From Labilithrix sp. (GTDB taxonomy: Bacteria > Myxococcota > Polyangia > Polyangiales > Polyangiaceae), in contig JAQBQL010000223.1 of NCBI GenBank assembly GCA_028287035.1, forward strand, positions 1-13,457: a DNA stretch of 13,457 nucleotides, given 5' to 3'. A program made the position numbers and the translations under genes. The notes under the pieces were generated by a model. It saw only the letters and a list, made by a program, of their open reading frames with translations, did no database searches and was not told where the DNA came from. Position 1 is the stretch's first letter. Every line of letters begins with the position of its first letter. Positions 1 to 7,452 of this stretch are shown one piece after another.

Positions 1-2
1 CG

Positions 3-449
3 GCGGTCCCCGGGCCGGCGACCGCGCGCGTCGCAGGACCGGTCATCCCCACGTTCGTCCCCGGCGACCTGCCGGCGGCGCCCGACCCGCTGCCCGCACC
101 CCCCGTACGAGCCACCGCGAGCACGCCGGCCGGGCCGTCGAGCGCGGCGGCGCCGGCGGCGAGCGTCACCGGCAACGACGGCGAGGAGATCGCGCTCCTC
201 GCCCGGGCCCACGAGGCGCTGTCCACGTCTCCGGCCACGTCGCTGGCCCTCTGCAGCGAGCACGGCAAGCGCTTCGCCGCTCCTCACTTCGCCCAGGAGC
301 GGGAGGCGGTCGCGATCGAGGCGCTCGTCTACCTCGGCCGGACCGACGAGGCGACGCGCCGGCTCGACGCCTTTCGTGCGCAGTACCCGACGTCGAGCCA
401 TCGCGCTCATCTCGAAGACCTGATCTCGCGGCCCGTCGCGCCGCGCTAA
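3..449 (+). CDS. C-terminal part of a TPR-like protein with Pro/Ala-rich linker (5' end outside window)
   Basis: The reading frame is open from the window edge to a TAA at 447-449, giving about 148 residues. The first ~55 residues are a Pro/Ala/Thr/Val-rich linker. They are followed by a compact alpha-helical region containing ALLARAHEALSTSP, FAQEREAVAIEALVYLGR and RLDAFRAQYPTSSH, which reads like one or two TPR-type helical hairpins of the kind seen in BamD/YbgF-like periplasmic proteins. Similar linker-plus-TPR C-termini in myxobacteria often belong to single-pass membrane proteins encoded after an ECF sigma factor. That context lies upstream and cannot be seen, so an anti-sigma or envelope role is only a guess. 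It is on the same strand as the lipoprotein run but separated from it by 54 nt with a hairpin. Confidence 0.75.
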   Translation, partial: AVPGPATARVAGPVIPTFVPGDLPAAPDPLPAPPVRATASTPAGPSSAAAPAASVTGNDGEEIALLARAHEALSTSPATSLALCSEHGKRFAAPHFAQEREAVAIEALVYLGRTDEATRRLDAFRAQYPTSSHRAHLEDLISRPVAPR

Positions 450-473
450 GACCCCCATCCTCGACGTCATCGG

Positions 474-498
474 CCGAGCTCCGCCCACGGAGCCTCGG
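474..498 (+). promoter_or_regulatory. Strong hairpin upstream of the lipoprotein operon, overlapping its ribosome binding site
   Basis: CCGA-GCTCCG (474-483) pairs with CGGAGC-C-TCGG (488-498) around a CCCA loop, with C494 bulged. This makes a 10-bp GC-rich stem. The 3' arm ends inside the Shine-Dalgarno-like GGGAGAG at 497-503. No T-run follows, so it is not a classical intrinsic terminator. It could attenuate read-through from the upstream gene, or mask the ribosome binding site of the next gene. Which one, if either, cannot be told from sequence. Confidence 0.4.
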
Positions 499-503
499 GA
501 GAG

Positions 504-1742
504 GTGTGCCCCTTGTCCGTGCTGAAGAACCTCCTGCTCCATTCGCGACCCCGCCTGCACGTGCCGCTCGGCGCGCTCGCGGCCGTGGCCCTCGTGGTCG
601 CCGCGTGCTCGAGCAACGACATCGACATGGGCGCCGTGAGGAGCGACGACGCGGGTCTGTCGTTCACGCCGCCCGACGGCGCCTCGGACGCGGCCCCGCC
701 GGGCGTCTCCGACGAGCTCGCCTGCAAAGGGACCACGTGCCCCGCGCCATGGGCGACGTGTACGCCCGCCGACGGCCCGACCTACAAGTGCGGGATCGAT
801 CTCACGCGCAATCACGACCACTGCGGATCGTGTGACAACGCGTGCCCGACCTACGCGCCGCTCCACATGGCGTCGCGGTGTCTCGACAGCGCCTGCGTGC
901 TCGAGTGCGCGAATCCCCCGGCCGACTTCGGCAAGACGGACTTCCGCAACTGCAACGCGCTCGTCGACGACGGCTGCGAGACGGACGTCTACGCCGATCC
1001 CTCGAGCTGCGGGGCGTGCGGCAACGCCTGCGCCGCGGGCCTTCGCTGCATCGAGGGCAAGTGCGGATGTCCGGCCGGGCTCCTCGACTGCGACGGCGAG
1101 TGCATCGACCCGCAGACGAGCGACAACCACTGCGGCGCGTGCGGCACCGTCTGCACCGACCCGCCGGTCGCGAGCACCTGCGGCGATCTCTTCGCGAAGC
1201 GGATCAAGTGGGGGTGCAACAAGGGCACCTGCGGCCACATCCAGTGCCGGGACAACGCCGCCGACTGCAACGGCGACGTCGGCGCGGCGAAGTGCGGCGA
1301 CGGATGCGAGGTCGAGGACCTCGGCAGCGACCGCAACAACTGCGGCGCCTGCGGGACCCACTGCGTGGGGGCCGAGCAATGCATCGACGAGGGCAGCGGC
1401 CCGACCTGCGCCATCCCGTGCAAGAAGTTCGGCACCACCGCCTGCAGCGACGGCTGCCGCGACCTGCTCGTCGACCCGGCCAACTGCGGCTCGTGCGGCG
1501 CCGCGTGCCCGCGGCCCGGTCCGAACCAGGCGGCGCTCTGCTCCAGGGGCGTGTGCGAGTCCGCCTGCGCGCCCGGGTTCGCCGACTGCAACGGCAGCCC
1601 CGCGGACGGCTGTGAGGTCGATCTCCGGATCCATCCCGCGAACTGCGGAGCGTGTGGAAATGCGTGTGACATCGCGGGAGGCCAGCCGTGCATCGAAGGC
1701 AAGTGTCTCCTCGTGGCGTGCGAAGCGGGGGTGACGCGATGA
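504..1742 (+). CDS. Cysteine-rich repeat lipoprotein
   Basis: This is a predicted outer-membrane or surface lipoprotein of 412 residues. It has a hydrophobic signal (about residues 20-34) ending in the lipobox VAAC with Cys35, then an acidic Ala/Asp/Pro linker to about residue 70. The rest holds about 50 cysteines. The unit CG-C(G/D)--C recurs six times (starting at Cys107, 169, 210, 280, 328 and 381), mixed with DC-G...GCE-D segments (for example 361-372). Such repeats are common in secreted myxobacterial proteins, where they are often labelled Stig1-like, MopE-like or, wrongly, 'tryptophan synthase alpha chain'. Each unit is presumably a small disulfide-bonded module. The GTG at 504 directly abuts the GGGAGAG ribosome site; in-frame TTG 513 or GTG 519 would give better spacing and a more normal signal peptide. 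The stop overlaps the next start (ATGA, 1739-1742). No enzymatic motif is seen. Confidence 0.85.
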   Translation: MCPLSVLKNLLLHSRPRLHVPLGALAAVALVVAACSSNDIDMGAVRSDDAGLSFTPPDGASDAAPPGVSDELACKGTTCPAPWATCTPADGPTYKCGIDLTRNHDHCGSCDNACPTYAPLHMASRCLDSACVLECANPPADFGKTDFRNCNALVDDGCETDVYADPSSCGACGNACAAGLRCIEGKCGCPAGLLDCDGECIDPQTSDNHCGACGTVCTDPPVASTCGDLFAKRIKWGCNKGTCGHIQCRDNAADCNGDVGAAKCGDGCEVEDLGSDRNNCGACGTHCVGAEQCIDEGSGPTCAIPCKKFGTTACSDGCRDLLVDPANCGSCGAACPRPGPNQAALCSRGVCESACAPGFADCNGSPADGCEVDLRIHPANCGACGNACDIAGGQPCIEGKCLLVACEAGVTR

Positions 1743-2938
1743 GCCGGCTCCTCCCCGGCCGCGGCGTCCTCGGCGCGAGCGCAGCGCTCCTCCTCGCGGC
1801 CCTCGTGCCGGCGTTCGCGAGCTGCGCCGACGCGGAGCAGAGCAGCTTCGAGGAGGAGGGCGGCTCCTTCCTGCCGCCCGCGCCCGAGGGCGGCCTGGCC
1901 CACGGCGAGGCCGGTTGTGACGGCGCCGACGATGCCTGCACCGTACACGCAATCTCCTGCGAGGAGGCCGCGTTCTGCCCGGTCGCGACCGGCGCGAGCG
2001 CTTTCTACGTCCTCACCACCGTCTGGGGATCGAGCAAGAACGACGTTTGGGCGGCGGGCTCGGGCGGCACCATCGTCCACTTCGACGGGACCACCTGGAC
2101 GCCCACGCCGACCGACGTGAAGAACACCTTCCGCGCGGTCACCGGCAGCGGGCCGGGCGACGTGTGGGCGGTCAGCGCGTCCGACGTGCTGCTCCACACG
2201 AAGGGCTTCACGCCGTCCGGGACCACGTGGACGCGCGAGATCGCCGCGCCCGACCCGCTCGCGGCAGGTCCCATCTACGCCGCCTTCGGGACGCCCTCCG
2301 GCGATCTTCGCATCGGCGGGAGCAGCTTCGGGCTCACGACGCCCGGAGGCGACTTCGTCCAGGCCAACCAGTACGTGAAGCACGGGGTCGCGGACGGCGG
2401 CGCCGCCTGGAGCGCCGTCGCGGGGCGCGCCACGATTCACGGCATCTGGGCCAGCGCGCCGGACGACGTCTGGCTGCTGGCCGACAACAGCGCCGAGGCC
2501 AGCTGGCAGCTCGGCCTCACGATGCACGGCACGAAGGGCGACGGCGGAGACCTCGTGTGGAACGCCGTCGATTCGCAGGCCGAGGTCGTCCTCGGCGCCA
2601 TCTGGGGCAGCTCGAAGACCGACGTCTGGGCGGTCGGCGACGTGGGCACGATCCGCCACCTCGCGGCCGACGGATCGCGCTGGGACGTCGTCGACGCGAA
2701 CGTCACGGCCAACCTGCACGGCGTCTGGGGCGCGAGCGCCAGCGACGTGTGGGCGGTCGGCGACGCGGGCACGATCCTCCACTTCGACGGCAAGCAATGG
2801 AAGGCGCAGACCGCCGCGTTCCCGGAGGGCAAGGCGAGGCCCGACCTCCGCGCGGTGTGGGGCGCGAACAAGGACGACGTGTGGATCGTCGGCGACGGCA
2901 TCGCGCTCCGCGCGACGGGCCTGGGAGGCGGAACGTGA
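1739..2938 (+). CDS. Lipoprotein with seven-bladed DVWAVG-type beta-propeller (first copy)
   Basis: This 399-residue protein is best started at ATG 1739, which overlaps the upstream stop and follows a GGGGGTGA ribosome site; an upstream GTG at 1688 would bury the signal peptide. The signal peptide ends with FASC (Cys29). An acidic/Gly-Pro linker and a Cys74-x5-Cys80 pair precede the propeller. Blade signatures of the form VWG---DVW-VG occur near residues 95, 133, 182, 235, 287, 328 and 372, which suggests seven blades. The third (FGTPSGDLRIGG) is the most diverged. Such blades are typical of secreted or lipid-anchored myxobacterial proteins and resemble Ycf48/sialidase-like propellers. The ligand is unknown. 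It is probably translationally coupled to both neighbours and is paralogous to the next gene. Confidence 0.85.
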   Translation: MSRLLPGRGVLGASAALLLAALVPAFASCADAEQSSFEEEGGSFLPPAPEGGLAHGEAGCDGADDACTVHAISCEEAAFCPVATGASAFYVLTTVWGSSKNDVWAAGSGGTIVHFDGTTWTPTPTDVKNTFRAVTGSGPGDVWAVSASDVLLHTKGFTPSGTTWTREIAAPDPLAAGPIYAAFGTPSGDLRIGGSSFGLTTPGGDFVQANQYVKHGVADGGAAWSAVAGRATIHGIWASAPDDVWLLADNSAEASWQLGLTMHGTKGDGGDLVWNAVDSQAEVVLGAIWGSSKTDVWAVGDVGTIRHLAADGSRWDVVDANVTANLHGVWGASASDVWAVGDAGTILHFDGKQWKAQTAAFPEGKARPDLRAVWGANKDDVWIVGDGIALRATGLGGGT

Positions 2939-4173
2939 AGCTCTCGCTCGCAACATCTCTCCTCGTCGGCGCCGCCACCGGCGCGTTGCTCTTCGCGTGC
3001 GCGACCACCGAGGACGCCTCGACCGCGGATCCGGCGCTCCCCGACGCGGCATCGCCGCCCGTCGACGCCGCCACGTCGGTCGACGCGGCGGACGCCGGGC
3101 ACGACGCCGACGCCGCCCTCCCCGCGTGCTCCCCGGCCGGCTTCTGCCCCACGGTTCTGCCCGCCGACGACGCGCTGCGGGCGGTGTGGGGCGACGGGAA
3201 GGGCGTCGTCTGGGCGGTGAGCGCCGCGGGCGGCATCCTCCGGTGGGACGGCGCGGCGTGGACGCTCCACGCGACCGTCCCTGGCGCGCTCGGCGCGGTG
3301 TGGGGCAGCGCGCCGACCGACGTGTGGATCGGGGGCGACAAGGGCCTCTACCACGGCACCGGCACGAGCTCGGCGGCGCTCGTCTTCGCGGCCGCTTCGG
3401 CGCCGGGCCTGGCCGCGCTGCCCATCACGGCACTCTGGGGCACCTCGGCCACCGACGTCTGGGCGGCCGGCGGCGCTCCGCCCGATCGCGACGTGTTCCC
3501 CTACGGTCCGGCCCGCGCGCGCGTGCTGCACCTCGGCGCGGCGAGCGGCGACGGCGGCACGCCGTGGACGCTCGACCCGGTCTCCTCGAAGGGGGTCGGC
3601 ATCTCCCGCGTGTGGGGCTCGGCCGCGAGCGGCGTGTGGGTCGCCGGCCCGCGCGCCATTCCCGACAACGACTACGCCGACGAGGTGATCGTCTATCGCA
3701 AGGCGCCCGGCGCGAGCACGTTCGCCGAGATCGCCCTGCCGAGGGATCCGCTCGAGACGCTCCCCTACGATCGGCTCGCGAAGCTCGCGGGCGGAGTCGC
3801 CACGGGCGACGGCACGGTGTGGATCCTGGGCCAGACGTTCTCGAGCGTCCCCTACTACTGGCGCGGCACCCCCTCCGGCGCGTCGTACGCCTTCACGATC
3901 GTGAAGGGGTCGCCGACGAGCGGCCAGCCCGCGCTGCTCGCGGTCGCCGCGGCAGGTCCGGCGGACGCCTGGGCGGTTGGCGAGTACGGCGGCGTGCGCC
4001 ACGGCAGCGGCCTACCCGGGGCCTGGCCGCAGGCCGCCATCACCCGCACCGGATTCCCGATCACCGCCACGTTTCACGGCGTCTGGGCGGCAGCGCCCGG
4101 CGACGTGTGGGCGGTCGGCGACGGCCTCGCGCTCCACCTCGATCCCGCGCACACCCCTGGAGGAGCGCCATGA
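2935..4173 (+). CDS. Lipoprotein with seven-bladed DVWAVG-type beta-propeller (second copy)
   Basis: The protein has 412 residues and starts at GTG 2935, overlapping the preceding TGA by 4 bp (GTGA), with GGAGG at 2924-2928 as ribosome site. The signal peptide ends at LFAC (Cys22). A long Asp/Ala-rich linker (about 25-63) and a Cys65-x5-Cys71 pair lead into the propeller. Blade signatures lie near residues 83, 121, 167, 226, 285, 336 and 382, again seven. The layout (lipobox, acidic linker, C-x5-C followed by Pro, seven blades) matches the previous gene, so the two probably arose by tandem duplication, although most blades have diverged. It presumably sits on the outer membrane as a binding scaffold; no ligand can be named. 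The in-frame extension upstream of 2935 is a shadow of the previous gene. Confidence 0.85.
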   Translation: MKLSLATSLLVGAATGALLFACATTEDASTADPALPDAASPPVDAATSVDAADAGHDADAALPACSPAGFCPTVLPADDALRAVWGDGKGVVWAVSAAGGILRWDGAAWTLHATVPGALGAVWGSAPTDVWIGGDKGLYHGTGTSSAALVFAAASAPGLAALPITALWGTSATDVWAAGGAPPDRDVFPYGPARARVLHLGAASGDGGTPWTLDPVSSKGVGISRVWGSAASGVWVAGPRAIPDNDYADEVIVYRKAPGASTFAEIALPRDPLETLPYDRLAKLAGGVATGDGTVWILGQTFSSVPYYWRGTPSGASYAFTIVKGSPTSGQPALLAVAAAGPADAWAVGEYGGVRHGSGLPGAWPQAAITRTGFPITATFHGVWAAAPGDVWAVGDGLALHLDPAHTPGGAP

Positions 4174-5615
4174 GCTCTCGTCATCACCGAGGCGCCGTGA
4201 TCGCCGCCGTCCTCGCGATCGTCTCGGCCGCCACCCTCGTCGCAGCGTGCGCCGAGGACCCCGAGCGCGCGCCGTTCGTGAGCGAGCCCGCCGAGGACGC
4301 ACAGGCGAGCCTCCCCGACGCGGCCCGCGCCGACGGCGGCGCCGAGCCCGACGCGAAGATGCCGTTCGATCCGGCGGACGAGCCCGTGACCTGCGCCGGG
4401 TCGCCGTGCGTGGTGCAGCTCGTCGCCGGCAGCGATCACTTCTGCGCGCGCCTCGTCGACGGGACGGTCCGGTGCTGGGGCCGTGACGAGGGAGGCGCGC
4501 TCGGCGCCGCCGCGGACGGAGGAGCCGCCGACGGGGGCACGTCAGAGGCGGGCGCTCCCGTCCGCGCCGTCGCGGGCCTCGCCGGCGTCACGCAGCTCAG
4601 CGCCGCCGGGGCGACGACGTGCGCGCTCGGCGCCGACGGGCGCGTGCTCTGCTGGGGCAGCAACGTGCATGGCCAGCTCGGTCTGGCGGTGAGCCCCGCG
4701 ATCGCCGACGAGGACGCGCACCGCGTCCCGAAGCCGGTCGCGCTCCCGGGCAAGGCGGTGCGCGTCGACGTCGGACCCACGTCGGCGTGTGCGGTGCTCG
4801 AGGGCGGCGCGGTGTGGTGCTGGGGAAGCGACGATCAGCTGCAGCTCGCGCGGCCGGACGGCGGCACCGAGCTGACCTACGGCCTCGTCCGCGGGCCGGG
4901 GCTCGCCGGTACCGGCGCGCTCAGCGTCGCGCGAACGACAGCGAGCACGAGCTCCACCTTCGCGCTCACGGCGAGCGGCGAGGTGTGGAGCTGGGGCGCC
5001 TCGGGCACCGGCGAAGGCCTCGTCTCGGGACGCGTCTCGTCGATCGCGAACGCGCCCGAACCGAAGCGGGTCGAGGGCCTCGCGAGCGTGACGAGCCTCG
5101 CCGCCTCGGCGTGGTTCGTTCCGGACCAGGTCTTCCCGCCCGGCGGCATCGGGATCCCGAGCGCGCCGCCGCAGCCCGTCGCGCACGCCTGCGCGCTCGC
5201 GGGCGGTCAGGTCCTCTGCTGGGGCCGTAGCCAGCGCGGCGCCCTCTGCACGGGCCTGCCCGACCGGGAGATCACGCCTCGCGACGCCCCCGTCACGAGC
5301 AAGGCCTGGCCGCAGCAGCTCAGCGTCGCGCAGGAGATCACCTGCGCCCGCCTGACCGACGGCACGGTGCAATGCTGCGGAGAGGACGGACGCGGCCGGC
5401 TCGGCACGGGGCTGCCGCTCCTCTACTCGGCCTACTTCACTCCCGCGGGCGGCTTCCTCGGCCACGCCATCCAGGTGGCCGCGGGCGACGAGGCGGTCTG
5501 CGCGCTCGCGCAGGGCGGCACCGTCGAGTGCTGGGGCAGCAACGAGCACGGCGAGCTCGGGCTCGGACATGCGGACACGCTCGATCACCGCCTCGCGACC
5601 CCGGTCGCCTTCTGA
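4170..5615 (+). CDS. RCC1-repeat lipoprotein with paired cysteines in the blades
   Basis: This 481-residue protein starts at ATG 4170, overlapping the upstream stop (ATGA), with GGAGGAG at 4159-4165. The signal peptide ends at VAAC (Cys27). An Asp/Ala/Gly linker runs to about residue 74 and a Cys75-x4-Cys80 pair follows. Seven RCC1-type repeats of the form CA-L--G-V-CWG begin near Cys92, Cys151, Cys207, Phe264, Cys341, Cys392 and Cys444, matching the seven blades of an RCC1 (regulator of chromosome condensation) propeller. Bacterial secreted forms lack any known GTPase partner, so the family name should not be read as a nucleotide-exchange function. Repeat 4 lacks both cysteines, and repeat 6 has CCG where the others have CWG. 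It probably acts at the surface together with the other lipoproteins of this run. Confidence 0.88.
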   Translation: MSSRHHRGAVIAAVLAIVSAATLVAACAEDPERAPFVSEPAEDAQASLPDAARADGGAEPDAKMPFDPADEPVTCAGSPCVVQLVAGSDHFCARLVDGTVRCWGRDEGGALGAAADGGAADGGTSEAGAPVRAVAGLAGVTQLSAAGATTCALGADGRVLCWGSNVHGQLGLAVSPAIADEDAHRVPKPVALPGKAVRVDVGPTSACAVLEGGAVWCWGSDDQLQLARPDGGTELTYGLVRGPGLAGTGALSVARTTASTSSTFALTASGEVWSWGASGTGEGLVSGRVSSIANAPEPKRVEGLASVTSLAASAWFVPDQVFPPGGIGIPSAPPQPVAHACALAGGQVLCWGRSQRGALCTGLPDREITPRDAPVTSKAWPQQLSVAQEITCARLTDGTVQCCGEDGRGRLGTGLPLLYSAYFTPAGGFLGHAIQVAAGDEAVCALAQGGTVECWGSNEHGELGLGHADTLDHRLATPVAF

Positions 5616-5622
5616 GACAACG

Positions 5623-7413
5623 ATGAACACCAAGCTGTCCTCCACGTTCGCGCTCGTCGCCACCTTCGCCGCACTCGGCGCGTGCAGCAGCCGCGCCGGC
5701 TTCGACGAGGGCGGCCCGCGCCTCGGCGAGCCGGACGGCGGCGTCGACGGAGGCCGGTGCGGCTACCGCTGTTCGCCCGACCTCAAGAAGGTCATCAAGG
5801 GCTGCATCGGGCAGGCCGCCGAGCAAGAGACGCTCTGCGGCCCCGACCAGGGCTGCGGGGTCGACGCGTGCGTGCCGGCGTGCGACAGCGCCGCCGGCGC
5901 GAAGGGCTCCGTCGGTTGCTCGTTCTGGACGCTCCCTCCCGACGACGCCCACTACGGCCCCGGCGCCTGCTTCGCGGCCATGATCGCGAACACGTGGGAT
6001 CGGGGCGTCACGCTGCGCGCGGAGTACGGCAAGGAGGCGCTCGATCTCTCGCGCTCCGTGTACACGGTGACCCGTGCCGGGAACGATCCCGTCTACACGC
6101 CGCTGACCGGCGCCCTCCCGCCCGGCGAGGTCGCGGTGGTGTTCCTGGCCCAGGCCGAGGTGCTCCTCGACGCCGAAGCGAACCGGTGCCCGCCCGGTGT
6201 CACCGCGGCGCTCCACGTCGACCCGATCCGCCACGGGACGGTGAAGACGACCGCCTTCCACCTCACCACCGACGCGCCGGTCGCGGCCTATTCGATGTTC
6301 CCGTACGGCGGCGCCAGCAGCCAGTATCCGACCGCCACGTTGCTGCTGCCGGTGTCCTCGTGGGACACGAGCTACCTCGCGGTGTCGACGGCGAAGATCG
6401 GCCAGTCGAGCACGAGCTCCCTCGATCGTCGCACGCTGCAGATCGTGGCGCAGGAGGATGGGACGGAGGTCTCGATGCGCCCCGTGAACGACATCGGCCA
6501 GGGCGAGGACGTCGCGCCTGCCGTCACCGGTGAGCCGGTGACGTGGTCGCTCGCGCGGGGTCAGGTCCTCCAGATCACGCAGGAGACGACGACCACCGGC
6601 AGCCCGGTCTCGTCGAACAAGCCCGTCGGCATGTTCGGCGGCTCGCCGTGCGCCTTCATCCCCGCCGACAAGCAGTACTGCGATCTCACCCAGCAGCAGA
6701 TCGCGCCGTTCTCCCAGTGGGGCACCTCGTATGCGCTCGTCCCGTACCGACCGCGCACGGAGAGCATCGGCGGCATCGTGCGCGAGAGCGTTCCGTACAG
6801 CCTGGTCGGCGCGATCGCCGGAACGCAGCTCACGTACGATCCGGCGCCGCCGCCCGGCGCGCCGACTGCGCTCGAGGCCGGCGAGACGGTCACGTTCATC
6901 ACCGACGCCCTCGTCACCGTGAAGAGCCAGGACTCGAAGCACCCGTTCCACGCCGCCGTCTACATGACCGGCTCGACGTTCGGCGGCGGCAACCCCGCGG
7001 CCGGAACCACCACCGGCGATCCGGACTTCGTGAACCTCGTGCCGACCGACCAGTACCTCGATCGCTACGTGTTCTTCACCGACTTCACGTTCCCGGACAC
7101 GTCGCTCACCATCGTGCGCAAGAAGACCGCCACCGGCTTTCTCCCGGTGACGCTCGCCTGCGCCGGCGAGGTGACCGGGTTCGCTCCGCTCGGCACGAGC
7201 GGCGAGTACGAGATGGCGTGGGTGCGCCTCACCGCGGGCTACGTCCGCCAGACCTACGCCGCGGGCGAGTGCGGCTACGGACGGCAAGAGGCCTCGAGCG
7301 CCGCTCCGTTCGCGGTGACGGTCTGGGGCACGGGCAAGGACGCGAGCTACGGCTACGCGGCCGGCGCCGGCAGCCGGCCCGTCAACGACGCGCCGCCGCC
7401 CGTCGTGCGCTGA
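5623..7413 (+). CDS. IgGFc-binding-domain lipoprotein
   Basis: The protein has 596 residues from ATG 5623, 7 nt after the previous stop. There is only a weak ribosome site (GAG), so translation may depend on re-initiation from the upstream gene. A short signal peptide ends at LGAC (Cys21). A Gly/Asp linker and a small cysteine-rich segment (about 46-99) precede a large domain with hallmarks of the IgGFc_binding N-terminal family: FHLTTDAPVAAYSMFPYGG (212-230), LLLPVSSWDTSYL (240-252), SSNKPVGMFGGSPCAF (330-345), QQIAPFSQWGTSY (358-370), and a C-terminal VTVWGTG...SYGYAAG. Family proteins are extracellular and adhesin-like; mucin-type Fc-binding proteins in animals carry the same domain. Binding of immunoglobulin here is not implied. 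An upstream in-frame ATG (5569) would lie inside the previous gene and spoil the signal peptide. Confidence 0.85.
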   Translation: MNTKLSSTFALVATFAALGACSSRAGFDEGGPRLGEPDGGVDGGRCGYRCSPDLKKVIKGCIGQAAEQETLCGPDQGCGVDACVPACDSAAGAKGSVGCSFWTLPPDDAHYGPGACFAAMIANTWDRGVTLRAEYGKEALDLSRSVYTVTRAGNDPVYTPLTGALPPGEVAVVFLAQAEVLLDAEANRCPPGVTAALHVDPIRHGTVKTTAFHLTTDAPVAAYSMFPYGGASSQYPTATLLLPVSSWDTSYLAVSTAKIGQSSTSSLDRRTLQIVAQEDGTEVSMRPVNDIGQGEDVAPAVTGEPVTWSLARGQVLQITQETTTTGSPVSSNKPVGMFGGSPCAFIPADKQYCDLTQQQIAPFSQWGTSYALVPYRPRTESIGGIVRESVPYSLVGAIAGTQLTYDPAPPPGAPTALEAGETVTFITDALVTVKSQDSKHPFHAAVYMTGSTFGGGNPAAGTTTGDPDFVNLVPTDQYLDRYVFFTDFTFPDTSLTIVRKKTATGFLPVTLACAGEVTGFAPLGTSGEYEMAWVRLTAGYVRQTYAAGECGYGRQEASSAAPFAVTVWGTGKDASYGYAAGAGSRPVNDAPPPVVR

Positions 7414-7426
7414 GCGAACCGGCGCA

Positions 7427-7450
7427 GGCGAAGGAGCCTCTCCGCCCGCC
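7427..7450. terminator. Possible hairpin between convergent genes
   Basis: Only 39 nt separate the stop of the IgGFc-domain gene from the stop of recN on the other strand. In this gap GGAG (7433-7436) can pair with CTCC (7440-7443), and GGCG (7427-7430) with CGCC (7447-7450), around small loops. It is GC-rich, has no T-run on either side, and is short. It may be a bidirectional terminator, but the evidence is weak. Confidence 0.2.
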
Positions 7451-7452
7451 GC

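Noticed and set aside
504..1742. Tryptophan synthase alpha chain or Stig1 enzyme assignment for the cysteine-rich protein
   Set aside because: Such labels are common transfer errors for these repeats; there is no TIM-barrel sequence or catalytic residue, only cysteine-rich modules behind a lipobox.
989..3052. Long minus-strand open frame of 687 codons opposite the first two lipoproteins
   Set aside because: It is composed mainly of Arg/Ala/Pro/Gly-rich sequence without domains, as expected opposite GC-biased codons. The + strand genes carry clear signal peptides and repeats.
4170..5615. Guanine nucleotide exchange function from RCC1 similarity
   Set aside because: The protein is a lipid-anchored extracytoplasmic protein with cysteine-paired blades and would not meet a Ran-like GTPase.
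5437..7287. Minus-strand open frame of 616 codons opposite the RCC1 and IgGFc-domain genes
   Set aside because: Low-complexity Arg/Gly/Ala composition and no motifs; a shadow of the coding strand in a high-GC genome.
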